64,000 nucleotides of DNA from Sphingobacteriales bacterium (lineage in GTDB: Bacteria > Bacteroidota > Bacteroidia > Sphingobacteriales > Sphingobacteriaceae). Position numbers and translations under genes: made by a program. Shown one piece after another: positions 26,545 to 33,959 of the stretch. How positions within the stretch are numbered: the stretch's first letter is position 1; each line of letters opens with the position of its first letter. Under the pieces are notes generated by a model. It was given only the letters and a program-made list of their open reading frames with translations. It did no database searches and was not told where the DNA came from. The stretch covers positions 124,001 through 188,000 of the forward strand of contig JANXOD010000015.1 in assembly GCA_025353765.1 (NCBI GenBank), read 5' to 3'.

Positions 26545-28770
26545 TTAGGAAGCTTTTACCAGATTGATAGGCTGGGAATCAAATCTTGTTACAGAAGTTA
26601 CACCTTTCACCTGTTTTAATTTTGCTATCAGATTATCCAGATGCTCGGTGTCATTTACGAAAACCATAATTGATCCTTCAAAAATACCTTGGTCACTATC
26701 TACTGTAATGGAACGCATATTTACTTTAAAATCACTTGAAATAACAGTTGTAAGATTGTTAATTAATCCTACCTCATCTATACCATGTATTTTCAAACCC
26801 GTTAAAAAGGCTAGTTCTTTTTGGGAGTTCCACTTGGCTTTTACAACCCGGTAACCATAATTAGACATCAGTTTGGCTGCATTAGGGCAATTTGTGCGAT
26901 GTATTTTAATGCCATCCCCTACAGTTACAAATCCGAATACATCATCTCCAGGTATAGGGTTACAACATGTAGATAATTTATAATCTATTTTTTGCAGATC
27001 TTCTCCAATCAATAACGTATCACTATCATTTCCTTTAACCTTTTTTAATAAAGGATCAAAAGTAGATTCTGTTTTCTCGGGTTTGTTTTCTATTGTTTTT
27101 TCTGATGCGACAAACTCTTTTAATTGTTTTACATCGATAAGGCCCTTTGCAACATTATAAAGTAAATCAAGCGTGGTATGCAGCTTAAAATAATAAGCTA
27201 ATTTATGCAGATTATCAGAGTTGTATGTAATTTTAAGAGACCTTAGTTTTCTTTCCAGGATCTCTTTTCCATCTTCTGCAATCTTCCGTTTTTCCTCTTT
27301 TAAAGCCGACTTAATTTTTGATTTAGCTTTAGCAGTAACCACAAAACTTAGCCAGTCTTCTTTTGGAGATTGCTTGCTGGAAGTGATAATCTCAACCTGA
27401 TCACCATTTTGAAGTTTGTAGGATAATGGAACTAATTTATGATTAACCTTGGCGCCAATACAGCTTGTACCAATATCAGTATGTATTTCAAAAGCAAAAT
27501 CTAATGCTGTTGCTTCTATTGGTAATTGTATCAGAGCACCTTTAGGAGTGAAAATAAAAATCTCATCCGAAAATAAATTCATTTTAAAATCATCCAGAAA
27601 ATCAAGTGCATTTGCTTCCGGATTACTTAACATTTCGCGAACCTTTTGGATCCACAGATCTAGGCCGCTATCTGCCGAAGGCTCTTTATATTTCCAATGT
27701 GCTGCGAACCCTTTTTCAGCAATTTCATTCATTCGTTTGGTGCGAATTTGCACTTCAACCCATTGACCTCTTGGCCCCATTACGGTAGTATGCAAAGATT
27801 CATAACCATTTGCTTTCGGCGATGATATCCAGTCACGCAAACGATCTGGGTTAGGATGATAAAGATCCGTAACAATAGAATACGCTTTCCAGCAATCTGA
27901 TTTTTCGTTTTCGGGCTTGCTATTTAAAATAATCCGGATAGCAAAAAGATCATATACTTCATCAAAAGGTATATTTTTCTTCCGCATTTTATTCCAGATA
28001 GAATGTATTGATTTTGGACGGCCGTACAGATCTGCCTTTAATCCCTGTTCTTCTAATATCTCATTAATCGGACCTATAAAATCTCTGATGAAATTTTCGC
28101 GTTCTGTTTTCTTTTCGTTTAATTGCTGGGCAATGTATTTGTACGTTTCCGGCTCCATGTATTTCATGGAAAGGTCTTCCAATTCAGATTTCATGGTATA
28201 CAAACCTAAACGATGCGCAAGCGGAGCATATAGATAAATAGTTTCTGATGAAATTTTCAGCTGTTTATCACGAGGCATAAAGTCCATCGTGCGCATATTA
28301 TGCAAGCGATCTGCCAGTTTAATAAGAATAACTCGTACATCATCTGCCAGGGTAAGCAGCATTTTTCTGAAATTCTCGGCCTGTAATGAACTGTCATAAT
28401 CAAATACACCGGAAATTTTAGTAAGCCCGTCAATAATGGTAGCTACCTTTTTTCCAAATACATGCTCAATATCTTCCAGGCTTATATCCGTATCTTCCAC
28501 TACATCATGCAATAAAGCACAAACAATAGAGGTGGTGCCTAAACCAATTTCCTGAGCGGCAATCTGGGCAACTGCAATTGGATGATAAATATAAGGTTCG
28601 CCGGATTTGCGGCGCATATCCTGATGACTTTCCAAAGCCATATCAAAAGCATTCCGAATCATCTGCTTATCGCCTTTTTTCATAGTAGGCTTACAAGCTT
28701 TCAACAAAGTACGGTATCGTTTAAGTATCTCTTTTTTTTCGGCTTCCAGGTCTATCACTAGTTCACTCAT
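26545..28770 (-). CDS. spoT: Bifunctional (p)ppGpp synthetase/hydrolase, long RelA/SpoT homolog
   Basis: This is the stringent-response enzyme that makes and degrades (p)ppGpp. Domain order: HD hydrolase (about 45-200) with LLHDVVEDTD; synthetase (about 235-350) with RPKSIHSIWNKM and NGYESLHTTV; TGS (about 400-460); a helical and zinc-finger region with STCCNPIPGD; and a C-terminal ACT/RRM domain ending near TSVTRFD. HD and synthetase motifs are both intact, so bifunctional activity is expected. It heads the leftward group with fur, purA and pabB. Confidence 0.96.
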   Translation of the reverse strand: MSELVIDLEAEKKEILKRYRTLLKACKPTMKKGDKQMIRNAFDMALESHQDMRRKSGEPYIYHPIAVAQIAAQEIGLGTTSIVCALLHDVVEDTDISLEDIEHVFGKKVATIIDGLTKISGVFDYDSSLQAENFRKMLLTLADDVRVILIKLADRLHNMRTMDFMPRDKQLKISSETIYLYAPLAHRLGLYTMKSELEDLSMKYMEPETYKYIAQQLNEKKTERENFIRDFIGPINEILEEQGLKADLYGRPKSIHSIWNKMRKKNIPFDEVYDLFAIRIILNSKPENEKSDCWKAYSIVTDLYHPNPDRLRDWISSPKANGYESLHTTVMGPRGQWVEVQIRTKRMNEIAEKGFAAHWKYKEPSADSGLDLWIQKVREMLSNPEANALDFLDDFKMNLFSDEIFIFTPKGALIQLPIEATALDFAFEIHTDIGTSCIGAKVNHKLVPLSYKLQNGDQVEIITSSKQSPKEDWLSFVVTAKAKSKIKSALKEEKRKIAEDGKEILERKLRSLKITYNSDNLHKLAYYFKLHTTLDLLYNVAKGLIDVKQLKEFVASEKTIENKPEKTESTFDPLLKKVKGNDSDTLLIGEDLQKIDYKLSTCCNPIPGDDVFGFVTVGDGIKIHRTNCPNAAKLMSNYGYRVVKAKWNSQKELAFLTGLKIHGIDEVGLINNLTTVISSDFKVNMRSITVDSDQGIFEGSIMVFVNDTEHLDNLIAKLKQVKGVTSVTRFDSQPINLVKAS

Positions 28771-28889
28771 TTCTTATTATACAATAGCTGCTTTAAAAAA
28801 GCGTTTGGCTTTACTTATTGGGTTACATTCTACTATTTTATGTATTAATTATACAAAAATTAAGGTGTAACTTTATGGATATCTAAATT

Positions 28890-29504
28890 ATGAAATTTTT
28901 CAGGCTTATAGCGATTATTTCTATGATATTGATGTCATATCTTACATCAGCGCAGGAAAAGAACGGGCCTTGGGTAAAAGGAAAGAATGATACCATACGC
29001 GTTGCACTTACCCGGGTTGATGATGAATTGATCCCTTGGTTGCCTATACCGGAAGTTTTAATAGTAGATACCCGTATTTTTAGATCGCCGGAAGAAAAAG
29101 CTAATTTTAATCGGTTAAGATATAATGTTCTTAAAGTAATGCCTTATGCAATGTTTGCCCGCAACAGATATGCTCAATTTCAACGTGATTTAGCACTTGC
29201 TGCAAATAAAAAAGATCAAAAAATTCTTAAAAAAGCATTTGAAAAAGAAATTATGACGATGTTTAATCAGCAAATAAAAGACCTCACTATTACACAAGGT
29301 GGAATTTTAATAAAACTAATTGACAGGGAAACAGGTAGTAGCAGTTATGAACTATTAAAGCAAATGAAGGGTGGTTTCTCTGCTTTTTTTTATCAATCTG
29401 TAGCACGGGTTTTCGGTAATAACCTGAAGAATAAATATGATTCTGAAGAAGACCGGGATATCGAAGCGATCATCCAATCATCTTCCTACTCTACGTATAA
29501 CTAA
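28890..29504 (+). CDS. DUF4294 domain protein, exported
   Basis: A Bacteroidota-specific exported protein. A signal peptide (cleavage near LTSAQ) is followed by strands with DDELIPWLPIPEVLIVD, the segment that identifies DUF4294. A long helical part is rich in Arg, Lys and aromatic residues and contains NRLRYNVLKVMPYA. Function is unknown. It ends one base before the start of the glutathione peroxidase gene, forming an operon with it and bshB1. Confidence 0.82.
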   Translation: MKFFRLIAIISMILMSYLTSAQEKNGPWVKGKNDTIRVALTRVDDELIPWLPIPEVLIVDTRIFRSPEEKANFNRLRYNVLKVMPYAMFARNRYAQFQRDLALAANKKDQKILKKAFEKEIMTMFNQQIKDLTITQGGILIKLIDRETGSSSYELLKQMKGGFSAFFYQSVARVFGNNLKNKYDSEEDRDIEAIIQSSSYSTYN

Positions 29505-30014
29505 ATGATGAACGAAAAGTCTATCTACCAGTTTACTGTTCAAAAAGCGAATGGCAAAGAAGTGAGTTTAACTGATTTCAATAATAAAGTTTTATTAATT
29601 GTAAATACGGCTTCCGAATGTGGTTTTACGCCACAATTAAAAGAGCTTGAAACCTTACGCACGGAGTTTTCCGGTCAGGATTTTGAAATTTTAGCTTTTC
29701 CATCCAATGATTTTGGCGGACAAGAACCTTTAGAAGGAGATGCTATTGAGCAGTTCTGTGAAATAAACTTCGGAACTAATTACCAGGTATTTGATAAAAT
29801 ACGCGTTCGCGGATCTTATGCACATCCACTTTACCAATTTCTGGCAGATAAAAAGAAGAACGGACATGTAGGAACCTTACCTCGTTGGAATTTCCATAAA
29901 TATCTCATTAATCGTGAAGGTGAAGTGGTCGACTTCTTTTATCCCTTTACAAAACCCACTTCATCCCGAATTAAAAAAAGTATAAATAAATTATTGCAAA
30001 CCAAAACCGTATGA
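29505..30014 (+). CDS. Glutathione peroxidase family thiol peroxidase
   Basis: A thiol peroxidase of the GPx family that reduces hydrogen or lipid peroxides. The peroxidatic Cys39 is in NTASECGFTPQ (Cys in place of selenocysteine), with the Gln in FPSNDFGGQEP and Trp in LPRWNFHKYLI. A second cysteine in IEQFCEINFG fits the thioredoxin-dependent 2-Cys type. The double ATG at 29505 and 29508 leaves the exact start uncertain. It overlaps bshB1 by four bases, tying it to bacillithiol metabolism by position. Confidence 0.94.
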   Translation: MMNEKSIYQFTVQKANGKEVSLTDFNNKVLLIVNTASECGFTPQLKELETLRTEFSGQDFEILAFPSNDFGGQEPLEGDAIEQFCEINFGTNYQVFDKIRVRGSYAHPLYQFLADKKKNGHVGTLPRWNFHKYLINREGEVVDFFYPFTKPTSSRIKKSINKLLQTKTV

Positions 30015-30727
30015 AATTAGATATTTTAGTTTTTGCCGTTCATCCGGATGATGCGGAATTGGGTTGCTCGGGCACTATTTTAAAACATATTGCAGCCGGT
30101 AAAAAAGTGGGTATTGTTGATTTAACCCGTGGCGAATTAGGTACACGCGGAACCGCTGAAATACGCGATAAAGAAGCTGCAGATTCTGCAAGAATTTTAG
30201 GTTTGCACGTTCGTGAGAATTTAGGCATGAGAGATGGTTTTTTCAGAAATGATGAAGAGCATCAGTTACAGATCATTCAAATGCTGAGAAAGTATACTCC
30301 CGAACTAGTGCTTTGTAATGCGATGCATGACCGTCATCCAGATCATGGCAGGGCAGGAGATCTGGTTAACGATAGTCTTTTTTTAACAGGATTACCCAAA
30401 ATAGAAACTCAACTTAATGGGGTATCACAAAAAGCATTCAGGCCCAGGTTATTGTTGCAATACATTCAGGATAGATATATTAAACCTGATATTTTAATAG
30501 ACATAACTGATCATTGGGATAAAAAAATGGAATGCATTCATGCTTTTAAAACCCAGTTCTATAATCCTGATGTAGCCCAAGAGGAAACTTATATTTCATC
30601 TCCCAATTTTTCAAAAGTGGTAGAAGCCCGTGCCCGTGAATTTGGTAAATATATACATGCTACGTATGCAGAAGGTTTTACCAGTAAAAAATTATTGGGT
30701 GTAGATGATCTTTTTCAATTGAGATAG
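30011..30727 (+). CDS. bshB1: Bacillithiol biosynthesis deacetylase BshB1
   Basis: BshB1 deacetylates N-acetylglucosaminyl-malate, the second step of bacillithiol synthesis. It belongs to the LmbE-like zinc hydrolases. The zinc/catalytic motif HPDDAELGCSG (residues 10-20) and a later HDRHPDHGRAGDLV supply the ligands. LTRGELGTRGT is diagnostic for BshB1 over other LmbE members. The 4-base overlap with the peroxidase gene shows translational coupling. bshA and bshC are not in the window. Confidence 0.95.
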   Translation: MKLDILVFAVHPDDAELGCSGTILKHIAAGKKVGIVDLTRGELGTRGTAEIRDKEAADSARILGLHVRENLGMRDGFFRNDEEHQLQIIQMLRKYTPELVLCNAMHDRHPDHGRAGDLVNDSLFLTGLPKIETQLNGVSQKAFRPRLLLQYIQDRYIKPDILIDITDHWDKKMECIHAFKTQFYNPDVAQEETYISSPNFSKVVEARAREFGKYIHATYAEGFTSKKLLGVDDLFQLR

Positions 30728-30820
30728 AGGGGGAGAAGGAATAAATTTAGCTGCAGTTTAAGCTTTGTTAAGTACAATTTAATAAAAATTCTTACCTTTC
30801 CAATAACCAAAAATTGAAAT

Positions 30821-31171
30821 ATGAGAAAATTATTACTCCTTTTATTCCTCTTGGGAATAATAGTAAGCTTACAGTTTTGCTCCTCATCAAAAAAATTAAC
30901 ATCGGCAAAACAACCTGCTAAAATTACTTACGCAGCCAATATACAACCTCTCATCATCAACTATTGCTCTCCCTGTCATATCCCTCCAAGAGGCTTTAAA
31001 AAACCCTTAGATACGTATGATGCCGCTAAAACATCTGTTGATGAAATGATAGCCCGTATGCAAAAGAGCCCTGATGAAAGGGGATTTATGCCATTCAAAC
31101 ATGCCAAGCTCTCCGATTCTACTATCATGGTATTTGTAAATTGGAAAAACAGTGGGCTGTTAGAGAAATAG
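30821..31171 (+). CDS. Small lipoprotein with CxxCH heme-binding motif
   Basis: The signal sequence RKLLLLLFLLGIIVSLQFCSS gives a lipobox cysteine near residue 20. A single c-type heme site, CSPCH, lies in IINYCSPCHIPPRGFKK, and a methionine-rich stretch later (KSPDERGFMPF) may give the distal ligand. Size (116) fits a monoheme domain of the kind fused to or paired with membrane oxidases. No redox partner gene is adjacent. Electron donor and acceptor are unknown. Confidence 0.75.
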   Translation: MRKLLLLLFLLGIIVSLQFCSSSKKLTSAKQPAKITYAANIQPLIINYCSPCHIPPRGFKKPLDTYDAAKTSVDEMIARMQKSPDERGFMPFKHAKLSDSTIMVFVNWKNSGLLEK

Positions 31172-31263
31172 CAAGTACATACATAGTATGCTCATAGTTT
31201 TAAAACTACGAACAGCTAACTTATATTAAAAAAGAAATTAAGACAAAATATACTCTCATACGT

Positions 31264-31659
31264 TTATGAAAGCAACTCTTTATCTGCTTTATTTTCTAAT
31301 ATCTTAATCTCTGTTTTCTCCTTTTTAATATCCTGGCGAATGAGACCATATAAGTTCATATAGATATTAGACACCCATACCAATGCAAAGCCTGCTATTA
31401 TAAATCCTCTCCAATCGTTTATTAACAGCTTGTAATCAGTTAAAAAAAGAAATAAAACGGTTACATAATGGCTAAAACAGTACTCACAGGTAAAAAGATA
31501 AAAAAATTTTCTTTTAAATACCGTATTGCCATGATGACTTCGCTGAACACAATATTCTCTGGGCTCATGAAATATCTCTTCATGAGTAACCGTCCACGAA
31601 ATACAGGCAATGGGTAGTGCTAATAAAAAAAGCCAAAGAATTTGCAGGTATATTTCCAT
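31264..31659 (-). CDS. Integral membrane protein with Cys/His cluster
   Basis: A 131-residue protein with about three membrane spans (residues 5-25, 50-75 and 85-110) and a charged C-terminal tail. A CEYCFSHY motif sits at the border of the second span and TVTHEEIFHEPREYC upstream. The arrangement resembles small DUF1360-like membrane proteins, but I am not certain. It is leftward and alone. The start at 31659 gives a hydrophobic N-terminus; the longer overlapping frame upstream is a different frame. Confidence 0.55.
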   Translation of the reverse strand: MEIYLQILWLFLLALPIACISWTVTHEEIFHEPREYCVQRSHHGNTVFKRKFFYLFTCEYCFSHYVTVLFLFLTDYKLLINDWRGFIIAGFALVWVSNIYMNLYGLIRQDIKKEKTEIKILENKADKELLS

Positions 31660-31719
31660 AAATAAAGTTAATGAAGAATTTTAAATAAACAGCTAATAAA
31701 GTATTCTTGTTTCTTTGCT

Positions 31720-31826
31720 GGTGCGGGTTTGTAACTCGTACCTTATTATTTCTTAAGTATAAACTATCTCTGCTTATTAAAAGTACAAAAATCATTTATA
31801 TGAGATACGAGCTGCAAGCTCCCACC
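31720..31826. repeat. Pair of REP-like palindromes in inverted orientation
   Basis: The 23-mer at 31720-31742 (GGTGCGGGTTTGTAACTCGTACC, shown here by its ends GGTGCGGGTT and AACTCGTACC) folds on itself. A related 23-mer at 31804-31826 (GATACGAGC ... CTCCCACC) is its imperfect reverse complement. About 60 AT-rich bases separate them. This is the layout of a BIME-like unit made by REP-associated transposases. No RAYT gene is visible here. Confidence 0.6.
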
Positions 31827-31851
31827 AGTGAGGGCTAGCTAGAGGAGGTTT

Positions 31852-32403
31852 TTATTTATTGTTTTCTTTAATAAGCTCTATTAAAAAAGGAAATTTATCA
31901 AATCCATCTCTATCAATAAAATGTTTTCCTTCCTTTAATAATATAAATTTTGCATGTAGTTTTTTTGCTAATATTTCAGAGTAACGGTATGGTATTATGT
32001 CATCATCTTCAGCAGAAATAACAATTCTATTTTTTATAGTTTTAATAAATTTAGAATAATCTATTTCTTTTTTCATGAATTCCGAAAGCACTTCGATGGG
32101 GGATTTTTCAACAAATCCAGAGACAAGAAACATGGATTCAATATTCTTATTTGCTAAATAATTTAAGATTGTTACACAACCTAAACTATGCCCAATAAAA
32201 ATTGATTTTTCACCGAGTTGTTTAATGTTACTTTCTAAGTGGTTTATCCATTCTTCCGCATTTGGTTCTTGTGAATTTGGCATATCAAAAACATGGACTT
32301 TAATATTTTCAGATTCCAAATTATTTTTCAAATCAGGGAACCAGTTAGAACTAGAATTAGCTGTATATCCGTGAATTACATAGATGTTGTAAATTTGTTC
32401 CAT
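31852..32403 (-). CDS. RBBP9/YdeN family alpha/beta hydrolase
   Basis: A compact serine hydrolase of 183 residues. The oxyanion-hole segment is VIHGYTANSSSNW, the nucleophile elbow GHSLG with Ser at about residue 72, and the late His lies in LKEGKHFIDRDG. The catalytic Asp is likely in SAEDDDIIPY. The family is small, broadly distributed and without a settled substrate. It is flanked by intergenic repeats and shows no operon partner. Confidence 0.85.
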   Translation of the reverse strand: MEQIYNIYVIHGYTANSSSNWFPDLKNNLESENIKVHVFDMPNSQEPNAEEWINHLESNIKQLGEKSIFIGHSLGCVTILNYLANKNIESMFLVSGFVEKSPIEVLSEFMKKEIDYSKFIKTIKNRIVISAEDDDIIPYRYSEILAKKLHAKFILLKEGKHFIDRDGFDKFPFLIELIKENNK

Positions 32404-32811
32404 TTTATTATATCTTAATCAATTTCATTGGTATTTATCATTCAATTTAAATTTTCTTTTCAAAAAAATAAAAAGATCTTTGATTAAGATATTGATCTTT
32501 TCCATAATCATAACTGTTTTTATACTTCATAAAATGATGTTAACTACTTACCATTTTGGCAGGTAATTTCGCAAGTGTGTCTAATTCTTAAGCAGGCATT
32601 CCCGATATCATTTATTATATAATTCATGAGGCTATAATATGTTTTTATTTTTATTGCTTTTTTGTTTTTAGCAATTTATCAGCTATATCTTACCCTTCTA
32701 CAAACAAACTCCACAAAAAAGCCCCAACCTGTTTGAACAGGGTGAGGCCTAATTAACACACCTAACAAAAAATAGTTGCCTGACTCAAAGTCGTGCTACT
32801 ATTAAAAGATT
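32404..32811. other. Gene-poor gap before the Fn3-like gene
   Basis: About 400 AT-rich bases. The upstream promoter for the hydrolase gene should lie in the left part. The right part holds the terminator at 32714-32748. I see no protein-coding frame with plausible composition and no further structured repeat. Confidence 0.5.
32714..32748 (-). terminator. Terminator after the Fn3-like gene
   Basis: Read on the minus strand, a stem of GCC..ACCCTGTT and AACAGGTTGGGGC closes a short loop, followed by a run of T (the AAAAAAA at 32714-32720 on the plus strand). It ends transcription of the leftward gene that stops at 32812. Confidence 0.7.
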
Positions 32812-33423
32812 TTACAAAACAAAGCTGCTTACTTCATCCGAATACACGCGGGTAGGGTTGGAGCCAATGCCAACCACTCTGAAAATATATTCCTGTCCGC
32901 TTAATAGGTTACTGATTACAAGTGAAGATTGTGAATCAAGTATATTTATCCATCGGTCATCAGTAGCATTAGCGTTGAGTTTATATTCAAACAAATACGT
33001 TTTTGCACCATGAATTTTATCAATGCTTAACTTAACACTTCCTTTAGCGGGTGCAGGTATTACTTTAAAATTAGCAGGTTTAGGTAATACACCTACGGGG
33101 CTTGGCTTATTTCTTAATTTAAAGCCAGAGCTTTCGGCTATCACTTCATTGCCATCGGCAACCGTTTCTACATAAAGTCCCAGGCGCTTTAAGGTATCTT
33201 CCAGTTTTTTACGTTTTTCATTTTTTAGAAGTGTCGCATTGGCTCCGTTCCCCATGTTATCCAAGGCGGCGCTATACTCATCTGTAGTATCTTTTAACTC
33301 GGTTAGTGTAGGAACCGGGCTTGGAAAATGAGCGTTATTAGTCATACTAAATTTAATTTGTCCCGCCTCTACCACAAGAGACTCATCGGAATGGTTTTTA
33401 AAACCAATAAGGATTACTGCCAT
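32812..33423 (-). CDS. Fibronectin type III-like protein
   Basis: The frame is open from 33468, but the ATG at 33423 gives a start MAVILIGFKNHSDESLV that looks natural, so this start was chosen (203 residues). The N-terminal half is helical with KNEKRKKLEDTLKRLGLYVE. The C-terminal part (about 115-203) has fibronectin III features, including PKPANFKVIPAP, FEYKLN, ISNLLSGQEYIFRVVG and a final strand VSSFVL. No signal peptide is visible, which is unusual for Fn3 proteins. Role unknown; similar helical-plus-Fn3 proteins occur in Bacteroidota. Confidence 0.65.
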   Translation of the reverse strand: MAVILIGFKNHSDESLVVEAGQIKFSMTNNAHFPSPVPTLTELKDTTDEYSAALDNMGNGANATLLKNEKRKKLEDTLKRLGLYVETVADGNEVIAESSGFKLRNKPSPVGVLPKPANFKVIPAPAKGSVKLSIDKIHGAKTYLFEYKLNANATDDRWINILDSQSSLVISNLLSGQEYIFRVVGIGSNPTRVYSDEVSSFVL

Positions 33424-33599
33424 TTTTAATAGATGTTTTAAAAATAAATTTATTTTTATTTGTAACAAATATATTACATTTAGTTTTAATATTTCATAAT
33501 AAGAATTAAATATTTTTTAAAATAAACTTTTATTTGATCAAATGCTTTGAATAAGATGAAGCGAAACGATTTAAAAAGATGTTTTAAGCGGTTTTAAAA

Positions 33600-33839
33600 A
33601 TGGAGTACATACGCAAGGAAGAAGCCGTCAGCAAAATAAAACCTGCTTTTATAGCGCTATAAGCCATTATAGCTATACATTTAACCATTTCCACGACAAG
33701 GAAAACCTCTGAAACGACAAGGAAAACGTTTAAAACGACAAGGAAAATGTTTAAAACGACAAGGAAAGCTTCTGAAACGACAAAGAAAGTCTTTGAAACG
33801 ACAAGGAAAACTGTTGAAATGACAAGGAAAGAAGATTAG
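33600..33839 (+). pseudogene. Interrupted small ORF ending in 21-bp (heptapeptide) repeats
   Basis: From ATG at 33600, 20 codons (MEYIRKEEAVSKIKPAFIAL) run to a TAA at 33660. The same frame then stays open without a start codon to TAG at 33837. This second part encodes a short hydrophobic stretch (AIIAIHLTI) and then six full TTRKxxx heptads plus one partial. If the TAA were sense, this would be one 79-residue protein with a possible membrane segment and a basic repetitive tail. I call it a possible decayed gene with low confidence, because the repeats may instead be a DNA- or RNA-level element. Confidence 0.35.
33693..33836. repeat. 21-bp tandem repeat array
   Basis: Six complete 21-bp units start at 33693, 33714, 33735, 33756, 33777 and 33798, with a seventh partial unit at 33819-33836. 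Each has a conserved 12-base core ACGACAAGGAAA followed by nine variable bases. There are no indels. The core varies in only two units (AGG to AAG; ACG to ATG). Period 21 equals two helical turns or seven codons. Confidence 0.85.
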
Positions 33840-33959
33840 ATTTTTAAATCAGCCGGCAAAAGGGGGATGAACCATTAAAAAATAGCCCGACAAAATATTT
33901 TCTGTCGGACTAAATAAACTTAAAAAGAATAATAAATGAAAAACGGTACTAGTTCTGGT

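Larger units (their letters stand above)
33424..33959. other. Repeat-bearing intergenic region between lat and the Fn3-like gene
   Basis: More than 500 bp without a supported functional gene. The right part contains an interrupted reading frame with 21-bp tandem repeats (33600-33839). The left part is AT-rich with poly-T and poly-A runs and should hold the promoter for the leftward Fn3-like gene. A palindrome TATAGCGCTATA lies at 33651-33662. Confidence 0.55.

Noticed and set aside
26564-28237. Several rightward frames opposite spoT
   Set aside because: They lie antisense within a strongly conserved multi-domain enzyme and have no family likeness.
31580-31795. Leftward 71-codon frame overlapping the small membrane protein
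   Set aside because: It overlaps the start of the better-supported membrane gene in another frame and runs through a REP-like palindrome.
33693-33836. Possible CRISPR array
   Set aside because: The conserved core is 12 bp and the variable part 9 bp, far too short for repeats and spacers, and no cas genes are nearby.
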